Source: Dendrocalamus latiflorus
Lineage: Eukaryota > Streptophyta > Magnoliopsida > Poales > Poaceae
NCBI GenBank assembly: GCA_017311315.1
Contig: CM029669.1
Location: 17,023,102 to 17,087,101 of the forward strand
Direction: 5' to 3'
Length of the DNA stretch: 64,000 nucleotides
Shown here: positions 11,020-22,783 of the stretch, piece after piece
Position numbering within the stretch: the first letter of the stretch is position 1
How the letters are laid out: every line of letters starts with the position of its first letter
Position numbers and translations under genes: made by a program
Notes under the pieces: model-generated
The model's input: the letters and a program-made list of their open reading frames with translations, nothing else
The model's database searches: none
What the model was told of the DNA's origin: nothing

Positions 11020-12030
11020 TTGGAATCGTTTCCAACGGTTTAGACAGGTTTCAACGGGTTTTATCAAGTTCCAAAAGAGTTCCAAACAAATTTTGTTTCA
11101 ACGCGTTTCAACAAAATTCAATGGGTTTCAAATTTGAAACTATAAGTTTCATTTAGTTTCAAATATGAAACTTGATTAAAATAGTTTTAGAAGAATGTCA
11201 GCTGATTTCCAATAGACAAACTTCAGAGTTTTAGAGCAACATTTCATTAGGTTTCAAAAAAGTCTTATATGGGCTTCATAAGGCTCTAGCGCATTTCAAC
11301 AACTTTCAATGGATTTCAACTCTTAAACCATAAGTTTCAAACAGTTAAAATGTAAAACTTGACTAAAAATAAGTTACAAGAGAATTTTAGTTGACTTTCA
11401 AAAGACAAATTTCAAAGTTTCAGAGCACATTTCACATGTTTCATTAGGTTCCAAAATAGTTTCAAACGGGGTTTACAAGGTTTTAGCATGTTAAAACAAA
11501 TTTCAAGGGATTTTAAATCTCAAAATATAAGTTTCGACCACTTTCAAAATTGGAATTTAATTAAAAACAAGTTACAATAAAGTTTCGTGGTTGCCAAGTT
11601 TTAGAAATGAAACTTCAAGTTTTATAGGTGCTTTTGAGATAAGTGAGTTTATCAGGAGTTCCAAGTTCTTTTAAAAAATAGAACTTAAAGTTTGGAAGGT
11701 GTTTAAACTTCCAAAACGAAACTTCAAGTTTCAAGCAAGTTTCACATGTGTTTCATTTTTCAAAATAGCACGTTTCGTAGAGTTTCAGATTTGGAATTCA
11801 AGTTTCATGAAGTACCAGGCAAAAAATATCAAGTTTTAGATGAGATTCAAGTTTCATTAAGCCTCATATTCGAGTCTCGAATGAATTTCAATAAGTTTAA
11901 AACTAGTTTCACCGAGTTCCAAACAAGTTTCATCATGAGTTCAACAAATTTTTAAAAGTTTTAGTAAGTTTCGAAAATAAATTTAAAGATTCAAAATAAG
12001 TTTTAAAATTCAATTTAAGTTTCAAAAGTC
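11020..12030. repeat. GTTTCAA-rich degenerate tandem repeat upstream of TPS
   Basis: Dozens of GTTTCAA, TTTCAAA and AGTTCCAA words occur over 1 kb. Larger periodicity is visible: ATAAGTTTCA-like anchors at about 11141, 11327 and 11526 are each followed by a GACTTGATTAAAA-like block and then a TTACAA/AGAATTT block, giving a unit of about 190 bp. The short open frame at 11746-11955 is a by-product of the repeat. The array ends about 300 bp before the TPS start codon, inside what should be promoter-proximal DNA. Confidence 0.65.
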
Positions 12031-12146
12031 TTAGCCATGGCGACTGCTTGCCTACCGCGAGCTGTCACTGCCCATTCATGGCCTCACCCGTCGTCACGCT
12101 GCACGGGATGTATTGGACGCCATCTCGTCAACTAAGCAAAGAACGG

Positions 12147-12156
12147 TATACCTATT
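12147..12156 (+). promoter_or_regulatory. Possible TATA-like element of TPS
   Basis: TATACCTATT lies about 180 bp upstream of the TPS start codon, on the edge between AT-rich repeat DNA and GC-rich leader. The match to a plant TATA box is weak and no transcript start is visible, so this is a position-based guess. Confidence 0.2.
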
Positions 12157-12221
12157 TAGATTTTCCGTTTCGAAAAACCTGCAACGTGAGGGGCCAGGCT
12201 GGAAAACACCCTTGCCAGCCT

Positions 12222-12260
12222 ATGCAGCCCCTCCGCCCTCGAGGCTCGGCTAACAAATAG
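12222..12260 (+). CDS. Possible upstream ORF in the TPS leader (12 codons)
   Basis: ATG at 12222 opens a 12-codon frame (MQPLRPRGSANK) ending TAG at 12258-12260, 67 bp before the TPS start codon. If transcription begins upstream, scanning ribosomes would meet it first, so it could damp or condition TPS translation. The peptide is basic and I recognise no conserved uORF family. Whether it is in the mRNA is unknown. Confidence 0.3.
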   Translation: MQPLRPRGSANK

Positions 12261-12327
12261 CCCCGGCCCACCCCCCTCCAATTCCCACGAAAACCCAAAC
12301 GGCCAAACCCCTGTGTTTGCCGTAACG

Positions 12328-15300
12328 ATGCCCTCCCTCCACGACTCCGGCGACGAGCGCTCGCCGTCTCCGGCGGAGACGAGTCGAATCGTGGTCGCCC
12401 ACCGCCTCCCCCTCCGCGCGGAGCCCAACCCCGACGCTCCGCACGGATTCAACTTCTCCCTCGACCCCGACGCGCTCCCGCTCCAGCTCTCCCATGGCCT
12501 CCCCCGCCCCGTCCTCTTCGTCGGCACGCTCCCCTCCGCCGCCGCCGCGTCGATCACCGCGTCCGACGAGCTCGCGGCGGACCTCCTCGCGCGCTTCTCT
12601 TGCTACCCGGTGTTCCTCCCCGCCAAACTCCACGCCGACTTCTACGACGGATTCTGCAAACACTACCTGTGGCCGATGCTCCACTACCTCCTCCCGCTCG
12701 CGCCTTCCTACGGCAGCGGCGGCGGCCTCCCCTTCAACCGAGAACTCTACCGCGCATACCTCACCGCCAACACACAGTTTGCCGAGCGCGTATTCGAGGT
12801 CCTCAGCGCCGACGAGGACCTCGTCTTCGTCCACGACTACCACCTCTGGGCGCTCCCCACCCTCCTCCGCCATAAGTTGCCGTGCGCCCGCATAGGCTTC
12901 TTCCTCCACTCCCCCTTCCCCACCTCTGAGCTCTTCCGCGCCATCCCCGTCCGCGAGGACCTCCTCCGCGCCCTCCTCAACGCCGACGTCGTGGGCTTCC
13001 ACACCTACGACTACGCGCGCCACTTCCTCTCCTCCTGCTCCCGGGTCCTCGGCCTCTCCAACCGCTCCAGCCGCGGCTACATCGGCATCGATTACTACGG
13101 CCGCACGGTGGTGGTGAAGATCCTCTCCGTCGGCATCGACATGGTCCAGCTCCGAGCGGTCTTGCCGTCGTCGGAGACGACCGCCAAGGTCAAGGAGATC
13201 GCTGACACGTACATGGGCCGCCGATTGATGCTCGGCGTGGACGATATTGATTTGTTCAAGGGGATTGGGCTTAAGCTCTTGGCCATGGAGAAGCTGCTGG
13301 AGTCGCGGACGGACTTGCGCGGCCATGTCGTGTTCGTGCAGATCAACAACCCGGCGCGGAGCCATGGGCGCGATGTCGACGAGGTCAGCGCGGAGGTGCT
13401 GGCGATTCGGGACCGGATCAATGCTCGGTTCGGCTGGCCGGGGTACGAGCCAGTTGTTGTGATGGACGGCGCCATGCCCATGTGCGAGAAGGTGGCGTTC
13501 TACGCTTCTGCAGATATCTGTATTGTGAATGCCGTGCGCGACGGGCTGAACAGGATACCGTACTTCTACACGGTGTGCCGGCAGGAGGGTCCGGTTGCCA
13601 ACGCTTCGGCCGACACGCCGAGGGAGAGCGCCATTATCGTGTCCGAGTTTGTTGGGTGCTCGCCGTCACTCAGCGGTGCGATTCGGGTCAACCCGTGGAA
13701 TGTAGATGAAGTGGCAGAGGCCATGAACTCGGCGCTGCGGATGAAGGAGCGCGAGAGGCAGATGCGGCAAGAGAAGCACTACAGGTATGTGAGCACGCAC
13801 GACGTCGCCTTCTGGGCGCGGTCGTTCGACCAGGACTTGCAGAGAGCTTGCAAGGACAACTCGTCCATGATGATCCTGAACGTTGGCCTCGCCATGAGCT
13901 TCCGCGTCGTCGCGCTTTGTCCCAGCTTCCAGAAGCTCTTACCTGAACACATTAATCCAGCGTACCGCCAGACTGGCCACAGGCTCATTTTACTGGACTA
14001 TGATGGCACAGTGATGCCGCAGGGGCTGATCAACAAGGCGCCCAGCCTGGAAGTGATTCGTACTCTGAATGATTTGTGCTCAGATACAAAGAATACCGTT
14101 TTCGTAGTCAGCGGGCGGGGGAAGGATGAACTGGCTGAATGGTTTGCACCATGCGAAAGGCTGGGGATCTTTGCAGAGCACGGCTACTTCACAAGGTAAA
14201 CACAAGATTTCTCCCCCTATTCTCTTGGCATGCCTACTTTAGTAGGTGAAATTGAACTTGCCGATTGTTTAAGCATTTGGTAGGTGACAAGTGGATAAGA
14301 TGGCTTGGGTATGAGATTTTTTTAGCATTGATTGTTTAGATTTATGTTATTGTTCAATTGATATAAATAGCATGCTCTATACTTGAATAGCCAATTCTTC
14401 TGGAATCAGGTCAATATCCTGTACTATATGACTATCGAAAGCCGGCTTTAATTATGTTACTAATGGTATTTAAGTAGGAAGCCCAGTGTGCTTTTATCTC
14501 ATAACTTTGGAGTATACACCTGTTCTGAAAAAGAAATACATCTGCATATGCACAAGGAGGAGTTGCTTTCTCTAGTATACGAAAAAGGTTGGTCATTAGT
14601 CGATGTTGTTTGGCATTGCTGTGTAAAGTATAGTTATTCTGAGTTATATTTAATTTGTACACAATAGAAATGATATTGAACGACGAATGCCTCCTGTGCG
14701 ATGGATCATGGAACTTGTCATTTTTCTGTATTATGCCATTACTTTATGATTGTGTGCATGAGATTGTGAGGAGATTAAGGAATAAGATTGGCTGCTTCTT
14801 GATGGAACTCTGTTTTCTTTATCAGGTGGAGCAGGGATTCTTCATGGGAGTCATGCAAGTTGGTGATGGATTTTGATTGGAAGAATATTGCAGTGCCTGT
14901 AATGAAGCATTACACTGATGCAACGGATGGGTCATACATTGAGGTTAAAGAAACATCACTAGTGTGGCACTATGAGGAAGCTGATCCGGACTTTGGATCG
15001 TGTCAGGCCAAAGAACTCCAGGACCACTTACAGAATGTGCTTGCGAATGCGCCAGTGTCTGTGAAAAGCGGCCATCAAATCGTGGAAGTTAATCCTCAGG
15101 TACGGAAACATCTACTAATAATGTCCCAGTATCATCCCTTTAGACAGCTATGTCACTTTAGTATTCAGAAAAGGGGTTCACATCCAATAATTCTCCGTAT
15201 CATCTCTTTGGAAAGCTATTTCACTTTCGTATGCTACGAAAAGAACATTTCACTTTCGTATGCTACGAAAAGAACAAGTCTCAATTCCACTGGTAGCTAT

Positions 15301-15856
15301 CATGATCAAGCAAGCATAGCTTTCAGACCAAAAGGCATTAGATTAGACTTGACTTTAAGAAGCTTCATCCACCTCGTATTCAGCTACCTTTAATATAATC
15401 CGGTCGATAAATTTTTCATGGGCCATGCCTACTTTGGTTGCTTCTGTTGACTATATTTACTAATATGTCCGGCTTATCTTCATGAGTAGTCTTTCTTTGC
15501 ATTATCACTTTGTCCTACTTTGTCTCATCGGTTATTATATTTCTGTGCAGGGGGTGGGCAAAGGAGTCGTGGTGGAGAATCTTATTTCAACTATGGGAAA
15601 TCGGGGCGACTTGCCAGATTTCATCCTATGTATTGGTGATGACCGGTCTGATGAAGACATGTTCGAGGCTCTCATGAGCAATCCTGCAATCCCAGAGACT
15701 ACTAAGATCTTCCCTTGCACTGTCGGCAACAAGCCAAGCTTTGCGACGTATTACCTTGATGACCCGGCCGATGTCCTGAAGATGCTCCAGGGCCTAACAG
15801 ACTCATCGGCTCAGCATCTCCCAGCTTCGCAACCTCAGGTCTCGTTCGAAGACTAG
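12328..15856 (+). CDS. TPS: Class II trehalose-6-phosphate synthase (TPS-TPP fusion), three exons
   Basis: Exons are 12328-14195, 14826-15099 and 15551-15856; both introns are GT-AG and the joined frame is open for 815 residues to TAG. The N-terminal half is a GT20 trehalose-6-phosphate synthase-like domain: RIVVAHRLPL near residue 22, HDYHLW near 170, then GVDDIDLFKG and RDGLNRIP. In active class I enzymes the third motif has arginine where this protein has aspartate (VDDID), as class II plant proteins do, so synthase activity is doubtful. The C-terminal half is a HAD/TPP-like domain with LLDYDGT, VVSGRGKDELAEWF and GDDRSDED, so the phosphatase-type aspartates are present. Class II TPS proteins are thought to act mainly as regulators of sugar signalling with SnRK1. 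The start is the first in-frame ATG. The protein lacks the usual extra ~50-residue N-terminal segment of many class II members. Exon 1 is GC-rich, the later exons are not. The specific paralogue number was not assigned. Confidence 0.95.
14196..14825 (+). other. TPS intron 1
   Basis: 630 bp, from CACAAG/GTAAAC to TTTATCAG/GTGGAG. It splits an arginine codon (AG+G) so that exon 1 ends ...HGYFT and exon 2 reads RWSRDSSWE, the expected TPP-domain continuation. It is AT-rich with no embedded element recognised. Confidence 0.9.
15100..15550 (+). other. TPS intron 2 with a 29-bp duplication
   Basis: 451 bp, from CCTCAG/GTACGG to TGTGCAG/GGGGTG, phase 0. A perfect direct duplication lies inside: 15218-15246 and 15247-15275, each ATTTCACTTTCG followed by TATGCTACGAAAAGAAC. 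Retention would extend the frame to a stop at 15391-15393 and remove the last 101 residues with the GDDRSDED motif. Confidence 0.88.
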
Positions 15857-16049
15857 CTCGAGTGTGTGCGTGCCACATCTCGGTGGAGAAGTTCATTTCG
15901 TTCATGATTCTCTTTTTGTAATTAGCTTAGCAGAAAGAAAAGGTTGGGGGAGAAACGGGCAAGGCAAAAGATCAGCTAAACTTACAAGTGATCAATCGTT
16001 AGGATAAAGATGACAGCTATCTGGTTCATGTTTTACCTGGTTAGCAGTT
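15857..16049 (+). other. TPS 3' flank / presumptive 3' UTR
   Basis: About 190 bp separate the TPS stop from the first sequence that resembles the copia LTR. T-rich TTTTTGTAATTAGC at about 15914 is a plausible plant polyadenylation context. No canonical AATAAA stands out. The 3' end of the transcript may run into LTR-derived DNA. Confidence 0.4.
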
Positions 16050-17632
16050 TGTAGGAATGGATCAGGAGAATCTTAGTTAAAGTCTTACCTTTCCTCAAAA
16101 CATGTAAGGATACACTAAAACTAGGAAAATATCAAAAACTTGAGAAATAACTTATTCGTGGGTTAAGAATAATAAAGATGGCTTTAGATATATTCTCACA
16201 TGTCACAGTACGCAAAATAACCCAACGAATCGAAGCCAAAATCATCAGATCTAGAATCCTCAAGAAGGGTTTCAAATCAAGCAAGAACCGAGCAACTTCA
16301 AAATCTTATAACCGCAATGCCTAAATGGATGAGATTTGATTTATATGAGTTATCTCCATCACTTACACGTCTTTTGCACGCAGCAAGATCAAGAAGAGGA
16401 GAGAAGAGACAAATCACCAACAAGAACAAAAGCAAATCAACAAGACAAGAAGACTACGGAAGATGAACAAAGTTAATTGTATTGCTACTTGTGGATTAAG
16501 ATTTTATAGCCACTCCATGAGAAGGACAAGAGAGCATACCATAACGATCATTCTTTTCTCACAAACTATAACCCTAACTCAAGGATGGTTGAATTGGTTA
16601 GCCACATGCCTCCATCCCCAACTCACTAAATAAATGGAGCAACTCGTTTACATCTAATCCTATTAGATACTATCCACTAGCACAAATGGAAAAAACCCGT
16701 TAACCCCATATAACACATGTTTTTACACTCATAGTTAACTCATACACACTTTTCAAAGCACACGAGTCCAAATCCGCTAAGTCTTTAGTCTTTGAGCTAC
16801 TTGATCTTCTTAGCATCTCTTTGACCTAAACCACTTTTTCAAACGCTGCTCAAGCATCATTGTTTTGATCCAACGAAGTTTTCAGTATTTGGTGAACTAC
16901 CAAAATACCCTTGCTTTAATCTGGTTTTCACCTTTCCTTACAAGCAATTGTTATGCTTGCCATGTGTAGGTACACTAATGGTTTACCACGCATCGTCAGG
17001 TCTCTCCCGCTCTTGTCCCACCAGACCACATCTCACTTGGACCAACCAAACCATTTAGCACAATCCATCACTCGAATCTTCTTTTCAACATTCCTTGCCT
17101 TTCTTGTACCATACTTGAGCTCAACCATCTTACCCAATATCCTTGACCGTTCTAGACCTCGGCTCCTCCAAGAGCGTAGTCCTGATTCTTGCCGTTGACC
17201 ATAGTTGACTTAAAGTTTCCATGCACATCCAAAGATAAAAAATTATTTTTGGACACAAGTTCTTAACAACTTGACCCACATTAGTTCAAATATGTTTCAT
17301 GCAACATAAATGCACTGACCTAGGATCAAAAAATCAATCCTCAACCAAATTCCCAAAATGTAGAGCACATTGCTGAAATTCAGAGCACACCTGGTTAGAC
17401 TACAGTGCACGGTTAGTTTGACCGCTGAGCACAGCCAATCAGACAGTTGTGCACAGTAGGTTTGACCGGTTGTACCAACGACACCGATCTGACTGCTCAG
17501 CAGAGTTGATCAAACCATCAGGACTAGAACTAGACTAAAAATTCAAATCTTTCGCAAATTTGAATTTCAACTTAACATACTTTGCCAATGGTTCATCACA
17601 AATAATCCTGGATCTTATCACATGGTCTCACA
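16050..17632 (-). repeat. 3' LTR of the copia element (left copy, truncated)
   Basis: It aligns with 24700-26201 through blocks such as CAAAAACTTGAGAAA, AATCCTCAAGAAGGG, AAATCAAGCAAGAACC and CAACTTAACATAC. It ends GGTCTCACA at 17632. The outer end is unclear: TGTAGGA at 16050 resembles the right copy's first bases, but about 350 bp found in the right copy are missing. Confidence 0.75.
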
Positions 17633-17645
17633 ATCGCCCCCTGAT
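17633..17645 (-). other. Polypurine tract of the copia element
   Basis: On the minus strand ATCAGGGGGCGAT immediately precedes the TGTGAGACC that opens the 3' LTR. A second purine run, GAGGGGGAG near 19170-19180, follows the end of the RNase H frame. Confidence 0.55.
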
Positions 17646-19165
17646 GAACACATTGACAATTTCTCCAAAAATATAAATTTGAGTTGATTTTGGAATTATA
17701 GGGAAATTTTGCAAAAGAAAGTTCAAAATGGTAAAAAAATTGTAGAAGCTGAAAATGACTATATGAGCAAGAAATTGAGAGAAACAACTAGATAAAACAA
17801 GTTTTTCCACAAAAAGCTTCAACTCCACTAAGGAAATTTGAAAATCTTGCTCTAGGTCCACAAGAAAGAACAATGTTTTATTTAACCTTGGTCACGGTGA
17901 GAAGAGATCATAGTGATTAAGAAAATCATAGCAAAGCACACAAGCTCTAACTTAGCAAGAAATCACGCAAAAACTTCTATTTTTTGCTCTAAATTTGCAT
18001 TTTTTATTAATTATCTCCCCCTTTGATAATGAATTCATCAAGATGCATGAAAAAATAAAGAGTATGTAATGAAATAAAGTGGTTGCATTTTATTTGTTTT
18101 TAGCTTGACAAGGATCTATAAAAAATTATCTAAAGTGACTATATAAGTATTACACCAAACCATATTATGTGAAATAACTATCTAGACCATGTTAATCCAT
18201 ATATAGCAAAGATAATACAATTGAGTAAGAATATCAAATTAAATGGATTTCTTAGCATGTCAAGTTACTCAAATTCTTAGTTTAGAAAATATATCTGAAA
18301 ATATGCCAAGCTATGTCAATAAACTAAATAGAACCAAGAAGCTACAATTGAATCATTTTAGAGTGCTAAGTTTAATATTGAACCATTTTGTTCAAATACT
18401 TGGATTTGAGCACACATAGCACATTTAACACTTTCTGAAACATATTTTGGTCTTATGGTAGCAAGCAAGTCTTGAACTATAAGTTATCTACAACTGCCTC
18501 CTAAGCTTCAATATTTTTTCACGATTCTTTTGATAAGCCATGTGCTAGATCTTAAGCCTTTGTCAATCACCTCAAATAATAAGATTAAAAGCATGGTTAT
18601 GGTCATCCAAAAGTCTCCTGAGTTCATGTCTAATGTAATGGCAAACCATCTCATGAGAAAAATTGGTGATATTAGTTTTTCGCACAAAAATTTTTTTTGC
18701 ACATAAAAGAGATCATTTTTCATTTTATTTTCTAGTTTAAGAGCAATAAGGTACTCCTGAATCCGTAAGCAATACCTAACCCTAGACGCAAAAGGCTAGG
18801 AGAATTAAACTCATGTTTCAACAAAGAACTAGTTCAAGCTAAAACTCAATTTAGATTCTAGACTCAACTTAGATTATTTAACATGGCATGAATAGTGAAA
18901 GAATCATTAAAGTAAAACTAGTTATAAATTTCAACATTGACATGTTTTAGTTCAAGATTTTCATATTCAGTCAAGCTGGCATGGCCAAAGCTAAGCTACA
19001 CATAAAGAGATATGATTAATCTAGTAGAACTAGTACAAGACATGGTAAATTGTAAAGTGAGATATCGTGTCACACAGGGATAATAGTCAAAGCTCCATTA
19101 ATATCTTACAATGCAAATCATTAAAATTTAAATACGCATGATGATACAATGGATGCAAATTAGGC
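17646..19165 (-). other. Extra region between RNase H end and 3' LTR
   Basis: About 1.5 kb of AT-rich DNA with only short open frames. In Sireviruses this position can hold an envelope-like gene, but I see no conserved frame, signal peptide or membrane segment here. It may be decayed coding DNA or long 3' untranslated sequence of the element. Confidence 0.4.
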
Positions 19166-19179
19166 AAACTCCCCCTCAA

Positions 19180-20100
19180 ATCAGGCTAAAAGGATAAATT
19201 ACCCCCTTAACTCACCCTGCAAAGAAGCAAAATAAGAAGAATCGAGAGGCTTGGTGAAAATATTTGCGACCTGGTGCTCAGACTTTACAAATTGGACGAC
19301 AACATTACCCTTCTGAACATGGTCCCTAAGGAAGTGGTACCTTATGTTTATGAGCTTGCTTCAATTCATACATGGCTTTGGAGAGTTACAGACATGATTT
19401 GTAAACTTAGGATTTTTAAAACCAGATGGTTGCTTGACATAGACTCTTCTTCTATTAAACCATTAAAACATGCACACTTGATATCCATTTAAAATAGCTT
19501 AAAACCCTTAGATGCAGTAAATGCTAGCAGAATGTGAATGGATTCTAATCTAGCAATAGGTGCAAAGGTTTTCTGAAAGTCTAAGCCCTCTATTTGGGAG
19601 AAACACTAAGCAACTAGTCTAGCCTTATTGCGAACCACTGATCCATCCTCACATTGGTATTTTGAAGACCCATTTTGTTTCCATGACATTAGGACCATAA
19701 TGGAGTTCAACTAAGGATCATATCTTGTTTCTTTTAATGTTCTCAACTCTTCATATATGACTTTATCCCATGAAGCATTAGATAAAGTATGGATGACATC
19801 TCGACTAAGGATCATATCTTGTTTCTTTTAAAGTTCTCAATCTCTTCATATATGACTTTATCCCATGAAGCATTAGATAAAGTATGGATGACATCTCGGG
19901 GCTCAAAGGATGCAACAAAAGCTGAATAAGTATAGGAATATGGGGGAGATAAACCTAAAGTGAGTAGCTCGCTCATGGAGATCCTCAATCATTAGCGCCA
20001 AAGGGTGTCGTCGCTGAATATGAAGCGATGGTCTTGATGCAGATGTGACCTCTACCTCATGGGCTGTGGAGGTAGTAACAAAGCCACTCGAAGCACCGAT
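19180..20100 (-). pseudogene. Copia reverse transcriptase/RNase H remnant with internal deletion
   Basis: On the minus strand, a degraded RT start (DIKCACFNG, the equivalent of the usual DVKSAFLNG) is followed within about 40 codons by the RNase H tail (YHFLRDHVQKG, then IFTKPL). The catalytic YVDD-type block and most of RNase H, several hundred residues in intact elements, are missing. The join lies near 19340. A 93-bp tandem duplication (19711-19803 and 19804-19897) also interrupts the frame. No function can remain. Confidence 0.7.
19711..19897. repeat. 93-bp tandem duplication inside the copia RT region
   Basis: CTAAGGATCATATCTTG to GGATGACATCTCG occurs twice in direct tandem with only two or three differences, so it arose much later than the element itself. 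Confidence 0.9.
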
Positions 20101-20115
20101 GAAGGTGGACGGAGG

Positions 20116-21290
20116 CTACTCGACTAAAGCTGAAGTAGTGAAAGTAGGCTCTTCAATTAACCTAGGAGCAGCTAAAGGAGGGATTAGATCCTCATCCTGA
20201 ATCAGGGTCATTGTCAAAGAAGATGCTTTCTTGATCACCATGTACCTGTATACCTGTATTGTCAGGTCTAGTATAAGGACTAGCCTTATCAAAATTGACT
20301 TCATAAGTCTCCAAATTTTGTTAGTATCTAAATTCAAAACATGATAGACATGAGTATGAGCAAGATATCTAAGAAATATACTATTGGAGGATCTTGATTC
20401 AAATTTATTGAAGTTGCCATGTTTTAGAATGAAACATTTGCAACTAAATATCATAGAATAAGAGACGTTAGACCTACGACCGAACCTCAACTCATAAGAA
20501 ATCTTGTCTAAGGCCCTATTTGACACATAACAAGCGGTGAAAATTGCCTCACCACAAAACTTTCTAGGAGTGCTATGCTTATCTAATATAATCCTAGCCA
20601 TCTCCACCAGTCTTATTCTTCCTCTCTATAACTCTATTTTACTAGAGAACTCTAGGAGAAGAGAACCAATGCTCTAGACCTTGCTCAGCATAGAAAGTGA
20701 CAAAAAATAAATTCTTGAATTTAGTACCATTATCTCTCCTAATGACTCTCAAAACTCCTGGGAGATCAACAGCTAATATGAGGACCAACTCCCTAAAGCA
20801 ACTAAAGGACTCATCCTTAGAAGTGAGAAAATACACACAATAATACCTAGAGAAGTCATCTAAAATGACAATCACATACCACTTCCTTCCTACAGACTAG
20901 ACTCTAGAAGGACCAACAGTGTCAAAGTACAAGAACTGTCTAGGTGCAATGGCCATCACCATGGTAAGAGGTGGATGAAAAGCAACAACCATCTTACCAT
21001 GTCTATAGGATGAGCACGCTAGGTCCATGTAACTATTAATCCTAAGCAAAACAATAATAAGATCTAAGCTACTGACTCTAGTCAAGTGATCAAGACCAAG
21101 CTTATGATGCCACATTACTAGATCATGAGAATTAGAAGCCATAAGACACCTAGGGCTAGAGCTGGAGGTGATACTAAAATCAACACTAAAGACCTTCTCC
21201 AACCTAGAAATCCCTAACACAAGCTTATCAGAGAAATCTAGAATCCTACGCTCACTTTTCTTGAACCTCATATCTAGACCCTCATCTAAA
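20116..21290 (-). pseudogene. Copia GAG-pre-integrase and integrase remnant
   Basis: Minus-strand frames read in order: a GAG-pre-integrase block (WHHKLGLDHL, then CSSYRHGKMV near 21010), a linker ending FDTVGP, the integrase core start VIVILDDFSRY, RDNGTKF, and after a stop MEMARIILDKHSTPRKF with CYVSNR. These are the standard Ty1/copia integrase landmarks. Key residues have changed: the HHCC finger is degraded (CSSY for CxxC), and stops and frameshifts separate the blocks at about 20610-20640 and 20880-20895. Inactive. Confidence 0.8.
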
Positions 21291-22783
21291 AGCTAGTAAA
21301 CGAAAAGCAAGTTATACCTTATCTTACTTATAAAAGTGGCTTTCTTGAGCATGAATTTATTGTTGGTGTGCACAGTGCCCTTAGCCATCACAATCTCGGT
21401 GGATGCATCCCCGAACTTGATCACTCACCGCAGGATGCATGAGTGAGGGAGGAGAACCAATGATAATTTCCAATCATACATTGAGAACACCTAGAGTCAG
21501 CAAGCCACATGTCCTCCTTCCTCGTTCGATGGACCTACAGGGCAGAAGTAGAAAACGTCGATACCTCAATATTGGGGTTAGAAATGAAAGATTTAGAAAT
21601 CTAGTATTAAGCCACATGACGAGTAGGAACAATAATAAAATAGTAATAGATCGACTAGTACGAAAATCATGAGAGTACACATGAGAAATACCTAAACCAC
21701 TCTGAATCAATCTACCAAAAGACCAGTACTCCCACTGTCTAGAAGCTACTCGTGGTCTGCCCTTATAAAATCCTAGCACACGATGTTGCCTAGCTCCACC
21801 AAAATAGTCAAAGAAGGAATCTATGAACTACTCTAGGAGCACTCAAAACCAAAGTCCTGCTTGTAGAGACACTCATGGGTGAAGGGACTCCTCTAATGAT
21901 CCTCAAAGCACACACCCGCTCTCTCCTCTCAAACTTGACCTTGTGGAAGTAAAACTCTACAAGGTGGCCTTCCTTCTTACAAAAGGTGTATTGGTACTTG
22001 GGTTTTTGAGGGGTCGAACCTGCTGAAGTAGAAGTACCTGAATTGCAAGAAGTGGTCTGGGCAAACTAACTGACTTAAACACAATATTTGAAGGCTTAGC
22101 TTGGTTTGACCTCAAACTTGCCACTCTACATAATTCTCACTATCTTAGGTAGGTGATTATTTTGTAATGCTCTATAAAGTTGAACCTTAGACCTCTATTC
22201 TTCACACTCACATTAGATAGGCCAAGAATCATGTTGAGGTTTTTCTTTACGCTAAAGAATCTTTCAAGGGTCTTTTTGAGATAGTAAATTTTTTTGGCTT
22301 GGTTGGCACATGTGGTACACTCAAGGTTCTTGGTTGCCTTAGCATATCTTTCTTTATGGATATCTACATCTACCTTCAAAGCTTTACAAGACACACAAGA
22401 GATATTCTTAATCTAATCCAACTGCTTCTCAATCTTAACTCTAAAAGCCTCATGCATGTCATGTAAATCATTTCCAATCTTAGCACAGAATGCACAAGCA
22501 ATATAATTAATGGAATTCTTAGATGTAGTCATAGATAAGATTTTTCTATTTTTATCTTAAAGTGTCTTATTAAGGGCTTCTATTTCATTAGTGAGCTTGG
22601 GACAGTTTTCACCTGATTCAATTTTAGCATGATGAAGCAATTCAGTTAATTCTTTCAGTTCTTGCTCTCTAAACTCATAATGAGAACATGAATATTCATG
22701 AATGAATTGAAGCAAGGTTTTAGTGGCACTATTAAGTTCTAGTTTAAGCAAGGTATAGTTGGAGCAAGATAAAGCAATAGCAC

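Noticed and set aside
12250..13365. 371-codon minus-strand open frame
   Set aside because: It is exactly antisense to TPS exon 1; high third-position GC removes stops in the antisense frame. No domain.
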